Below are positions 1 to 7,856 of a stretch of 20,461 nucleotides of DNA, one piece after another. The notes below the pieces were generated by a model, which made no database searches, had not been told where the DNA came from, and saw only the letters and a list, made by a program, of their open reading frames with translations. This stretch comes from JBLHLB01 sp047618505. Lineage in GTDB: Bacteria > Planctomycetota > UBA1135 > GCA-002686595. A program made the translations under genes and the position numbers. Numbering within the stretch: the first letter of the stretch is position 1; each line of letters opens with the position of its first letter. The stretch spans positions 1-20,461 of the forward strand of contig JBLHLB010000035.1 of the NCBI GenBank assembly GCA_047618505.1, in the 5' to 3' direction.

Positions 1-1
1 G

Positions 2-355
2 GAAGATTGGACTTGGATCATTTTCAGCGATGCTCGGTTTGTCATTCGGTTTCCTTTCGACCATGCCGAAATGGATGCCAAGTCTCGGGCGCTTGCGGAG
101 TTCAGTGAAGAGCCCGGGATATACGGCTCCCTGGAGAATGGCCTCGGAGCCTCGTTCAGTTCCGAGTTTAAGGACGATGTCTACACGCTCACCTTTGTCC
201 CTGATGAACAGGGGATCCTCTCGATGAACTCTGGGGGTCACTCGGAATCGGAGTGGAGCGCGGAGTTGATGGAGTCCTTGCCATCCCTGACGCAGCTCGG
301 AATCCGCGAGCGCATGTCCCCTGAGATGCTGCGTGCCCTTCTCCTCGGGGATTGA
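2..355 (+). CDS. C-terminal part of an unrecognised protein (5' end outside window)
   Basis: The frame is open from the left edge through 117 codons to a TGA at 353-355, so the start lies outside the window. The visible part is acidic and soluble-looking, with no membrane segment, no cysteine cluster and no repeat. It begins with an aromatic stretch (DWTWIIFSDARFVIRFPFDH) that looks like a beta strand pair, and ends in a helical tail (RERMSPEMLRALLLGD). I do not recognise a family. In-frame methionines near 71 are internal, because sensible coding sequence continues upstream of them. The 3' end faces the minus-strand cluster that ends at 741, so the two transcription units converge. Confidence 0.6.
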   Translation, partial: EDWTWIIFSDARFVIRFPFDHAEMDAKSRALAEFSEEPGIYGSLENGLGASFSSEFKDDVYTLTFVPDEQGILSMNSGGHSESEWSAELMESLPSLTQLGIRERMSPEMLRALLLGD

Positions 356-740
356 CTTGGCCTCGGTTGTCCTGTGAATGCACCGGGCTCTTCACCACCA
401 GAGATGTGGGATTCCGTAACGAGTTTGGAGTCGAGCCATTCGACAGGACCAACTTTGGGGGCGATGAGAGCGACGTCGCTCGTCGACTCGGCATGAGCCA
501 AGGTATCGACCGGCACGACAGCACACCTCCTTCCATGGCCTTGATGCGTGGAATACCGCAACGATCCGTTGAAGGTCCACAGACGACCTTCAATCCCATT
601 CCGAAGGATCGTAATTCCAGGGGTGAACTCCGAGTGCCTAATGTAGGTGCAGGCGCGAGCCATTCGCTGCCGCCCAAGCCTCTGCCGGGGCCGCGTATGG
701 GCAGTACCCCTACGCCACCGATGCTACTGGGGCACCAGAC
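356..740. other. Intergenic stretch between convergent genes
   Basis: This 385-bp gap separates the left-edge gene from the minus-strand dehydrogenase. I see no convincing gene, tRNA or strong terminator hairpin. A minus-strand frame (663-238) is open and has a moderately coding-like codon pattern, but it runs 118 bp into the 3' end of the left-edge gene and matches no family I recognise. It could be the remnant of a decayed gene. Confidence 0.4.
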
Positions 741-3503
741 TCAGTCACGGAATAGAACTTCCACGGTGTCGAGATTCATCAAGCCGCCGGGTTGGCGAGG
801 GTTGTGGAAGGAAACTGTGACGTGCTGCGCGACGGATCCTGAGGCATTGGCCAGGGACAATCCAGCCTCGGTTAGGGGGGCTTCAAGCTGGAACCATTCG
901 TCCCAGGAGCCGTTGGGTTCAACTGTGACCTCGGCCAGCAGGGTCCTAGCTTGGGACTCCATGCCGGATGCATGGAAGCGGATCAAACCCCCGCCGCCAG
1001 CCGAGGAAACACGCACGCGGAAGCCTCGCACACGGTCCAATCGCATACGTCCCATCTGAGCCTGCGCTCCATCATCTACGGCCCCCAGAAACTCGCGCCC
1101 TGATGCGCTTTCGGACTGCAGGACGCGGGTCTTGACCAGGCCGGTGGCATGTTCCGCCTCGATGAGCGGCGTCCGGAGAATCACTCGTTGGCGAGCCTCC
1201 AGCGGGCCGACGGGTTCTCCCTCCGCGGAGCCGCCGGTGTCGCTGTAGATCGCTTCCACTAGGAGTACTCCGCTGACATGTTCGGGGCTATTGAACTCAC
1301 CTGCAGAGAATCGCCCGACAACGCCTACGCCCTGGATCGCGCCGCTCTGGGGTTCTTCGTCTGCATCGGACGGGGGCGAATGTAGAGATAGCACCCAGCG
1401 CACCATGTCGGCCGCGGAGCTCGGATCTAAGTCAGGATGCGCCCTCATTGGAGTGGAGCCCCACACACCGCTAGATCCAAGGCGTACACGCTCCAGCGCT
1501 TCCTCCAGGGCCCTTGGCACTTCGTTGTAGCGTTCAGCCACCTCTCGAAAAGAAGGACCAACGATCCTGCGCTCAACGGCATGGCAACCGAGACAGTCGG
1601 ACGCCCGCATGGCGGCCAATCCAGCTGGCTCTGGAAAAGAGGCAGCATCACCGACGCTGTCCTCAAAAATCGCCTGAACAAACACTTCACGCATCCACCA
1701 GGCTGGTTCCAGATCGTCAGGATCTTCTGAATCGCCATCTTCGGCATCAACAACCTGTACGTGCCAGGAAAGCTCTTCACCGTCACGGATGAAGCTGCCA
1801 TCCAAGGGCGCAAGGAATTCGATCCTTGGGGGCGCATTCCCCACGCGTAGCGCAACGCCTGTGATGCTGCTGGCACCAAGGGCGTCTTCGGCTTTGAGTT
1901 CGACGGCATAGATCCCGGGCTCTTCGAAGGTGTGAGTGAGGACACTTCCTTCCCCAAGTGCGCGGGCTGCCGATGCATCGCCTTCGGGCGGTAGCAGGCT
2001 CCAGGAGAAGCTCAGGACATCCCCATCGGGATCGACCGTCTCCGCCGCGGTTAGCTCGGCGACGAATGGTGCTGCTCCCACAAGGGATGCCGCCACCACC
2101 CGGGCCCTTGGCGACCGGTTCCCCGACACGTAGTCAATGCGAACGAGTTTGCTGTCAGGATTCGTGCCCCAGGTTTCCCCATACTCAAGAACATAGAGGG
2201 CGCCCTCTGGTCCGAACTCCATGTCAACGGGCCGTGTGAATCCAAAGTCCACCGGAAGTGGCTCAATGGCCTCGATCTTGCCCTCGCGATCCGATCGAAC
2301 CACCTTGAGCCAGTGGCGTGACCATTCGTAGATGAGCAGCGTCCTGTCGAACCATGCTGGGAATTTGACCTTCGAATCAAGACCGGGCTCGAAGGAGTAG
2401 ACAGGGCCCGCGCAGGCCGTACGACCGCCCGGAGCATTCAATTCAGGGAACTTCTCTGAATCGCCATAGGGGTAGCTGATCCATGCTGGCACGGCGGGCG
2501 GAAGCTCTATTGGCCCCTGAACCAGACGAGACGCATTTACCGGACGCTGTACCTGGTAGGGGGGTCCTGTTGTCCGTTCGTCATAGGAGTACTCGCTATA
2601 GGCGAGATTGTCCGAGATGAAAAAGGGCCATCCAAAGTTGCCCGGCCCCGTAGCCCGGTTGATCTCGTCGTACCCCATCGGTCCCCGGGGTCCATCAGCC
2701 CCGGCGTCGGGTCCAACGTCGCCCCAGTAGAGGGCGCCGGTTTCAGCATCAACGGATATCCGCCAGGGGTTGCGGCACCCCATGACATAGATTTCTGGCA
2801 AGCCCATGGAGCCATCGCGCGGGAATAGGTTCCCTTCCGGTATGCCATAGGATCCGTCGGGATGCGGGCGAATGCGTAGCACCTTGCCGCTGGCGCTGAA
2901 CGGATTTCCGCTAGTGTTCGCGGCGTTCCATGCCTCTCTACCTTCTCGTTCGTCTAGGGGCGCGTAGCCTCCGGAATCTCCGTGCGGGTGCGTGTTGTCA
3001 CCGGTGGCGATGAATAATTCACCGTTTGGACCAAACTCGATGGAGCCCGCATGGTGGCAGCACTGTTCACGCTGTTCGGCGAAGGCGAAGAGAATGACCT
3101 CGCTTGACAGATCGAGGCTGTCTCCTATCAGCGTGAAGCGGGACAATTCCTGGCCAACGAACCCGGGTGGAGACTTGAGTAGGTAAACCCAACCGTTCTC
3201 GATAAAGCTTGGGTCCAGGGTCATTCCGAGTAGACCGTTTTCCTGTTCCGTGAAGACTGGGATGCGCGCCGCTTCAACCATGCTCGCGCTGGGCCCGCGC
3301 CACAGCCAGACAGTTCCAGTTAGCTCAATGACCAGCACGCGTCCATCGGGCAGGACCGCCAGCTCAAGGGGCCTGTCAAATCCCTGGTGGAGGATTACCG
3401 GTTCAAAGCGCGTGGGATCAGGAGCTTCCTGCGCAAAAAAATTAGGCGAGACGGCACAGGGGAACGCGGCAAGAACAATCGACAGCATGGCCTGAGGATA
3501 CAC
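741..3503 (-). CDS. Secreted PQQ-dependent sugar dehydrogenase-like protein with PKD, cytochrome c and CBM-like domains
   Basis: A 920-aa protein. Residues about 33-457 form a beta-propeller of the glucose/sorbosone dehydrogenase (soluble PQQ-GDH) type, with the family hallmarks HHAGSIEFGPNGELFIATGD (150-169) and GCRNPWRIS (242-250). Residues 465-555 are PKD-like (DPDGDVLSFSW, then a HTFEEPGIYAVEL strand). A class I cytochrome c domain follows with C637-L-G-C-H641 and a probable axial Met at 686. The tail from about 780 (LIEAEHATG) resembles a CBM6-type carbohydrate-binding module. The likely role is periplasmic oxidation of a sugar or aldose, with electrons passed through the attached haem; the substrate is unknown. 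The listed start is GTG; an in-frame ATG at 3488 gives MLSIVLAAFPCAVSPNFFAQ, a plausible signal core. No clear ribosome binding site decides between them. It is the last gene of a cluster with the sulfatase, 90 bp after the membrane protein. Confidence 0.85.
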   Translation of the reverse strand: MYPQAMLSIVLAAFPCAVSPNFFAQEAPDPTRFEPVILHQGFDRPLELAVLPDGRVLVIELTGTVWLWRGPSASMVEAARIPVFTEQENGLLGMTLDPSFIENGWVYLLKSPPGFVGQELSRFTLIGDSLDLSSEVILFAFAEQREQCCHHAGSIEFGPNGELFIATGDNTHPHGDSGGYAPLDEREGREAWNAANTSGNPFSASGKVLRIRPHPDGSYGIPEGNLFPRDGSMGLPEIYVMGCRNPWRISVDAETGALYWGDVGPDAGADGPRGPMGYDEINRATGPGNFGWPFFISDNLAYSEYSYDERTTGPPYQVQRPVNASRLVQGPIELPPAVPAWISYPYGDSEKFPELNAPGGRTACAGPVYSFEPGLDSKVKFPAWFDRTLLIYEWSRHWLKVVRSDREGKIEAIEPLPVDFGFTRPVDMEFGPEGALYVLEYGETWGTNPDSKLVRIDYVSGNRSPRARVVAASLVGAAPFVAELTAAETVDPDGDVLSFSWSLLPPEGDASAARALGEGSVLTHTFEEPGIYAVELKAEDALGASSITGVALRVGNAPPRIEFLAPLDGSFIRDGEELSWHVQVVDAEDGDSEDPDDLEPAWWMREVFVQAIFEDSVGDAASFPEPAGLAAMRASDCLGCHAVERRIVGPSFREVAERYNEVPRALEEALERVRLGSSGVWGSTPMRAHPDLDPSSAADMVRWVLSLHSPPSDADEEPQSGAIQGVGVVGRFSAGEFNSPEHVSGVLLVEAIYSDTGGSAEGEPVGPLEARQRVILRTPLIEAEHATGLVKTRVLQSESASGREFLGAVDDGAQAQMGRMRLDRVRGFRVRVSSAGGGGLIRFHASGMESQARTLLAEVTVEPNGSWDEWFQLEAPLTEAGLSLANASGSVAQHVTVSFHNPRQPGGLMNLDTVEVLFRD

Positions 3504-3593
3504 AATGCCTGCGGCGGAGTGCGTGCTTCCCGGCCAAAGGCGCGCCAGGCGGAACGCCCCCTTCCCTTGTCCATTCCATGCCTATTCCGATGC

Positions 3594-4157
3594 CTACTCG
3601 AAGGCCCGCTGACTCCGACGGATCGCCGTGTATCCAACCGCACAGCTAAGGGGAAACAGTACAAAGAAGTGCATGGCGGAGATCCCATGCAAAGTGATCA
3701 CCTGAATCAAGAGCCAGAGGGGTGCAACAATCAAGATTGTCAGCAGCCTCTCAAAATCCATGCGTGAGCAAAGGTACCCCAAGGCAAGGCCTGTTAGGAA
3801 GCTCGCGCTATTCGACGCAGGCGAACTCAACGCTGTGCAGAGACTCCCGGTGAGGAGCAGGAAACCCATCTGCGCGGAGTCGAACTGGTAGCGGCGACGC
3901 TGCGCCATCTTCAGGTGCACCTTCTGTCGTATCTCGTCCTTCCACTCCCGTGTCCATGCTTCCCGCTTCTCCACCGGTAGATTCATGAACCACACTTCCG
4001 ACTCCCTTGGATCACGCTCTTCCGCAATCAAGGCTTCGAATTTAGGGGATAGGGTCTTCACCGCGCTTGTCTTCACCCAGAGCTCTTCGGCGCGTGTGCA
4101 TTGTTGAGTTGAGCCCGTCAGTAGGGGACTGGAAGCCTCCCACAGAAAACGACACAC
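3594..4157 (-). CDS. Small hypothetical membrane protein
   Basis: A 187-aa protein with a soluble charged N-terminal half (about 1-95, containing LPVEKREAWTREWKDEIRQK) and a hydrophobic C-terminal half. The latter offers about four membrane segments: FLLLTGSLCTALSS, SFLTGLALGYLCS, LLTILIVAPLWLLIQVITL and AMHFFVLFPLSCAVGYTAI. No enzyme motif is visible and I do not recognise a family. The listed GTG start is only 15 bp after the sulfatase stop codon, with a weak GGA in front, which suggests translational coupling. An alternative GTG at 4076 has a GAAGAG before it and would shorten the protein to 160 aa. The position between a sulfatase and a sugar dehydrogenase, all on one strand, suggests co-transcription, but says little about function. 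Confidence 0.6.
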   Translation of the reverse strand: MCRFLWEASSPLLTGSTQQCTRAEELWVKTSAVKTLSPKFEALIAEERDPRESEVWFMNLPVEKREAWTREWKDEIRQKVHLKMAQRRRYQFDSAQMGFLLLTGSLCTALSSPASNSASFLTGLALGYLCSRMDFERLLTILIVAPLWLLIQVITLHGISAMHFFVLFPLSCAVGYTAIRRSQRAFE

Positions 4158-4172
4158 ACGCTGTCCGCAGCG

Positions 4173-5594
4173 CTATTTCAGCAGCTTTGCCAGGGAATCC
4201 ACAACAGTCTGAGCTTCCGGATCCTCAGCAATGTTGGTGTTCTCCATTGGATCAAGATGGTGGTCAAAGAGCATGCGTGCGATCACCTCACCGGAACGCC
4301 GCCATTCGGTATAGAGATAACGATCCGTACGCACCGCCTTACAGCCGCTCCAGTTGATGAAGACAGCGGACTTCCCGGGCTGTTCAGGGTCCTGGAGGAT
4401 CGGGACAAAGCTCGTGCCCTCCAGGTGGTCGGGGAGCGGAATGTCAGCGAGCTCGCAAAGGCTGGGGTAGATGTCGATGAACTCCACCAGAGCTTCCGTC
4501 TTGCTGCCGACGCTAGCACCTGGTGCACATACGATCAGTGGAGCATGGACCGAGTTCTCCAAGGTGTTGTGCTTACCCCAGAATCCGTGCTCCCCGAGGT
4601 TCCAACCGTGGTCTCCCCAAAGCACGATGATCGTGTTCTCCGCCAGACCGAGGGAATCCAAGGCGTCAACCACGCGCCCGATTTGCGCGTCTACATAGCT
4701 GACGCTTGCGTAATAGGCATGGCGGGCTTCCCGGTGAAAGGCCTGTTCTTGTTTCCGTTTGCCAGCCAAGGCATAGCGATCGATCTCCCCGGACCCAGTG
4801 CACTGGGTCGGCAAGTCCTCGGGGCGTTCTTGGTTGCTCGCGACGACAATCTCATCTCGCTCATAGAGATCCCAATACTTCTTCGGAGCGTTGAAGGGCA
4901 GGTGTGGCCGCCAAAAGCCACAGGCCAGGAAGAAGGGGTCACCGGCCTCCTGTAGGCGCTTCAGGTCGGCGATTGTCTTGTCCGCCACCATGCCATCCTG
5001 ATATGCATTGTCCGGAACGTCCGCCGCTTCGAAGTAGGGGCCACGTTTGGAATCGGGATGAATATGCTCCCCGGACGCATCGGACTTCCAGAGGCCATAG
5101 GCGTTGTAGTTGGCCCAATCTTTATCGCCGTGATAGATCTCCGCTGACCGCCAGGGGGCTTCGCTCCAATCTTCCGCACGGTCTTGCATGTGATGCAAGA
5201 CCTTGCCATTGGAGAGAGTTACATAGCCCTGACTCCGGAAGACCATCGGCAGGGTGGTGAAGGCCGAGTCAATGTCGCCCGTGCGCCACTGGTTCGAATT
5301 CGTCCGAAGCCCGGTCAGCACACTTACCCGGGAAGGACCGCAGACGGGAACATTGCAATAGGCCCGCTGGAATTGAGTCCCCCGCGCAGCCAGGCGATCC
5401 ATGTTCGGAGAGTAGACCTCCGCGTGCCCATAGCTCCCGAACTGTGGCCGAAGGTCATCGACTGAAATGAAGAGCACGTTGGGCCGTTTGCGCTGTGCCT
5501 GATCCACTGCACCCTGTTGTGAGGGCGCCAAGTGGGCGGCGGAAGGCCCGCCCAGAATGAGCATCAAGAGGAGGGCTTGTATACCTTGTAACAT
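4173..5594 (-). CDS. Secreted sulfatase, iduronate-2-sulfatase-like, formylglycine type
   Basis: 473 aa counted from the ATG at 5594. The sulfatase core is complete. VLFISVDDLRP supplies the metal-binding Asp46-Asp47. C85-G-P-S-R89 is the C-x-P-S-R signature whose cysteine is oxidised to formylglycine. WGDHGWNLGEHGFWGKHN supplies Asp328/His329 and Lys341/His342. The length and the late GDHGW...GEHG motif fit the iduronate-2-sulfatase-like group, which cleaves sulfate esters from sulfated polysaccharides. The N-terminus MLQGIQALLLMLILGGPSAA is a signal peptide, so the enzyme acts outside the cytoplasm. An in-frame TTG at 5603 would add three residues (MRP); ATG is preferred, with a short AGG just upstream. 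No formylglycine-generating enzyme is in the window. It is the first gene of the minus-strand cluster with the membrane protein and the PQQ dehydrogenase. Confidence 0.93.
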   Translation of the reverse strand: MLQGIQALLLMLILGGPSAAHLAPSQQGAVDQAQRKRPNVLFISVDDLRPQFGSYGHAEVYSPNMDRLAARGTQFQRAYCNVPVCGPSRVSVLTGLRTNSNQWRTGDIDSAFTTLPMVFRSQGYVTLSNGKVLHHMQDRAEDWSEAPWRSAEIYHGDKDWANYNAYGLWKSDASGEHIHPDSKRGPYFEAADVPDNAYQDGMVADKTIADLKRLQEAGDPFFLACGFWRPHLPFNAPKKYWDLYERDEIVVASNQERPEDLPTQCTGSGEIDRYALAGKRKQEQAFHREARHAYYASVSYVDAQIGRVVDALDSLGLAENTIIVLWGDHGWNLGEHGFWGKHNTLENSVHAPLIVCAPGASVGSKTEALVEFIDIYPSLCELADIPLPDHLEGTSFVPILQDPEQPGKSAVFINWSGCKAVRTDRYLYTEWRRSGEVIARMLFDHHLDPMENTNIAEDPEAQTVVDSLAKLLK

Positions 5595-6034
5595 GGGCCT
5601 CAAGCTAAGAGGTAGGGCTGGCCGGGGCCCCGAAGAATACGACGAATTTGGTGGTTGCGGAGATCAGGGGGATTACTAAGAAAACATCCTGTGCTCCAGT
5701 TCCTTGCCACCTCAACGGGTCGCCAAAAAAACGGAAGCAGGGGCGGTGCTCTGTCCATGCCCTGCTCCGATACTCCGTGGATGAATCGCCTCTACTTCCA
5801 ATTCGGATGTGTGGGGCGTCGCTCGCTAGTCCTCAATTTTAGGGAGCCGCGTCCGCTCTGCCCAGAAGACGCGACACTTGGAGCTACGCCTTCGTAGGCA
5901 ACATTCGGTTGCGAGACGTTGGCTGGACAAAGCGGACCTTCAATTGAAGCATTGATACGCGATAGGCATCAGTGACGCCGCTAGCGCTTCGTTCGCTTGG
6001 AGATGCGCGAGTTCCCCTTGACGGCTTGACGCCT

Positions 6035-6047
6035 GCAGTCCCTAGGG
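6035..6047 (+). repeat. 13-bp direct repeat, left copy
   Basis: GCAGTCCCTAGGG occurs here and again at 7755-7767, immediately around the stop codon of the metalloprotease. After one mismatch the match continues for CA, giving 15 of 16. The two copies bracket the metalloprotease gene and its leader. TCCCTAGGG is itself near-palindromic. Confidence 0.5.
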
Positions 6048-6091
6048 GCAATACAAGTCAAAAATAAAGGGATTGTCAGCCTTCGTATTCC

Positions 6092-6107
6092 ATGCAAGGT
6101 CTTGCAT
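6092..6107. promoter_or_regulatory. 16-bp inverted repeat upstream of the metalloprotease (possible operator)
   Basis: ATGCAAG-GT-CTTGCAT has perfect 7-bp arms around a 2-bp centre, about 170 bp before the metalloprotease start. It has the size and symmetry of a dimeric regulator site, but no regulator can be assigned. Confidence 0.25.
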
Positions 6108-6273
6108 AGGCACTGCCAGGGCAGCAGGAGGGCAAGCTGAGAGCGCCCAAGTGCCGTACCTGTAGCGACTCTTTGAGAAATGGATGCGGATTTAGGAGTC
6201 TTGCTCTAAGGTCGGAGTGAAGAGCACACCCCCTCGTGCTCTATTTTTCTTCACCCCTGACAACTTGTTTTGC

Positions 6274-7755
6274 ATGCAGCACCCCACACGCATGGTCTCT
6301 TCTGTGACCGCCGCTCTGCTTCTCGCCGGCCTCGCGTCGGCGAATTCCGGGCTGGAACCTCAGGCCTCACAGGCTCTCGGGCTTTCCAGCGCGGAGCTTA
6401 TCCAGGTCAACCTCATCGGCGCTCCCGGTGTTGACTCCAGCGCGTTCTTTACCTACGGCGGAACGACCGTTGAGCTCCAGCTCTCACCCTCATCTCCCTA
6501 TGCCGAGGGATTTCAATTGCTGGAGGACCGTGGCAATGGCGACCTTGTTGCGGTGACCCCCCAGCCCTCTCGGACCTACCGCGGAACGGTTGCTGGACTG
6601 CCTGGGAGCATTGTCGCGGGCTCCTGGCTTGACGATGGGCTCTATGCACGCGTACGGCTAAACGACTCGGCGGACTATTGGATTCAACCGCTGCAGCGGC
6701 ACATCGTGGGTGCCCTGCCCGGTCAGCACGTGCTGTACTCTTCGGAGGACGTTCTCGACCATGACAAGACCTGTGGATTAGATCTCCTTGCCAACGCTCG
6801 TCCGCCCCAGCAGTTCGGTGGTGGCAACAATGGCGGCGGCGGAACTGAAGCTGCAGGAAGTATCGCTGAGCTCGCACTGGACGCTGACTTCGAGTACTTC
6901 CAGGCCTATGGAAGTTCCGGTGCTGTGCAGAGCATGATTACAGCTGTCATCTCCACGATGAACTTGCAGTACGAAGCGGAGGTCGACATCACCCACTTGA
7001 TTACGGCCATTGTGGTTCGGACCACTTCTAGTGATCCCTACTCATCCACCAACGCAAATACCTTGCTAGACCAGTTCGTGAACGAGTGGAACTCCAATCA
7101 AGGATCCATTCAAAGGGACGTCGCGCAACTCTTCACCGGAAAGGAGATCGACTCGGGCACCATCGGAATCGCCTACGTCGGCGTGATTTGCCACGGTTCC
7201 TTCGGCTACGGTCTTGTTCAGTCTGACTTCAACAGCAACTTCTCTTGCTCGACCGACCTTTCGGCCCACGAGCTGGGGCACAATTGGAGTGCCGGACACT
7301 GCAACTGTACGAGCAACACGATGAATCCCTACATCACTTGCGCGAACACATTCAGCTCCAATTTCTCGCGTCCTGACATCATTTCCCACCGTGATTCACG
7401 CAGCTGCCTGGACGGTGGAACTCCTCCGCCGGACGCAACTTCTGTAAACATCGCTTCTATCACCGTAGGGACGGTCAAGGCCAACAAGGGCAATAAGAAT
7501 GGGCGCGCGACCGTCACTGTCGTGGACGACAACGGCGATCCCGTTGCTGGAGCTGTCATCACCGGTGACTTCAGTGGCCCCTACTTCAACGAGTCTGGCG
7601 TGACCAGTTCCGCCACCAATTCCAGTGGTGTGGCAACGTTGATGACCTCGGGGTCCGCCAAGGGCAAGGTCAACTTCACCTTTTGCGTCACCGGCGTGGC
7701 AGCCTCCCTGCCCTATGATTCCGGCGGCAACGGGGAGACCTGCGATTCTCTCTAG
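6274..7755 (+). CDS. Secreted metzincin (reprolysin-like) zinc metalloprotease with C-terminal Ig-like domain
   Basis: 493 aa from the ATG at 6274. The catalytic zinc site is H332-E-L-G-H336-N-W-S-A-G-H342, the HExxHxxGxxH form of metzincins. A Met-turn follows at Met350 (NTMNPY), and several cysteines nearby probably form disulfides. The N-terminus MQHPTRMVSSVTAALLLAGLASA is a signal peptide. Residues about 25-180 resemble an M12B-type propeptide (GTVAGLPGSIVAGSWLDDGL). Its Cys167 in DKTCGLD stands where a cysteine switch would bind the zinc and keep the zymogen inactive. A glycine-rich linker (about 182-191) precedes the catalytic domain. Residues about 385-493 form an Ig-like domain (VTVVDDNGDPVAGAVITGDF). 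The frame also allows a GTG start at 6217 (19 more residues), but that would bury the signal peptide. A strong terminator follows. Confidence 0.88.
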   Translation: MQHPTRMVSSVTAALLLAGLASANSGLEPQASQALGLSSAELIQVNLIGAPGVDSSAFFTYGGTTVELQLSPSSPYAEGFQLLEDRGNGDLVAVTPQPSRTYRGTVAGLPGSIVAGSWLDDGLYARVRLNDSADYWIQPLQRHIVGALPGQHVLYSSEDVLDHDKTCGLDLLANARPPQQFGGGNNGGGGTEAAGSIAELALDADFEYFQAYGSSGAVQSMITAVISTMNLQYEAEVDITHLITAIVVRTTSSDPYSSTNANTLLDQFVNEWNSNQGSIQRDVAQLFTGKEIDSGTIGIAYVGVICHGSFGYGLVQSDFNSNFSCSTDLSAHELGHNWSAGHCNCTSNTMNPYITCANTFSSNFSRPDIISHRDSRSCLDGGTPPPDATSVNIASITVGTVKANKGNKNGRATVTVVDDNGDPVAGAVITGDFSGPYFNESGVTSSATNSSGVATLMTSGSAKGKVNFTFCVTGVAASLPYDSGGNGETCDSL

Positions 7756-7767
7756 CAGTCCCTAGGG
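7755..7767 (+). repeat. 13-bp direct repeat, right copy
   Basis: Second copy of GCAGTCCCTAGGG; it overlaps the last base of the metalloprotease stop codon. Here the site extends to the perfect 12-bp palindrome GTCCCTAGGGAC (7758-7769). Confidence 0.5.
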
Positions 7768-7786
7768 ACAGAATGCGCTGAACTGA

Positions 7787-7833
7787 GTGGGGCCCGCGAC
7801 CTTCGTAAGAAGGGTGGCGGGCCCCACGTCTTT
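7787..7833 (+). terminator. Strong hairpin terminator between convergent genes
   Basis: GTGGGGCCCGC (7787-7797) pairs perfectly over 11 bp with GCGGGCCCCAC (7817-7827). Inside, CCTTC-GTAA-GAAGG forms a second helix that closes the loop. The tail GTCTTT is modestly T-rich on the + strand. It lies 31 bp after the metalloprotease stop and just before the stop of the convergent 879-aa gene, so it may serve both. Confidence 0.75.
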
Positions 7834-7856
7834 AGTCGCATGGTTGAGTGCTTCGG

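Larger units (their letters stand above)
5595..6273. other. Intergenic region between divergent sulfatase and metalloprotease genes
   Basis: About 680 bp with no supportable gene; short frames here have no family resemblance. It must hold the promoters of both divergent genes. Small dyads are visible: CTACG-CCTT-CGTAG near 5883-5897, GCAAC-ATTCG-GTTGC near 5899-5913, the 16-bp dyad at 6092-6107, and one copy of a 13-bp repeat at 6035-6047. TTGACG occurs twice near 6018-6031, but no good -10 box sits at the right distance, so I do not call a promoter. Confidence 0.5.

Noticed and set aside
238..663. Minus-strand 141-codon frame with a coding-like look
   Set aside because: It overlaps the 3' end of the left-edge gene by 118 bp, shows no recognisable family or ribosome binding site, and sits beside another long minus-strand frame over the same bases. 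It may be a decayed gene, but I cannot support it.
5883..5913. Two small adjacent hairpins (CTACG/CGTAG and GCAAC/GTTGC), considered as tRNA arms or an attC-like site
   Set aside because: No acceptor stem, anticodon arm or GTTRRRY-type core can be built around them, and no integrase is nearby.
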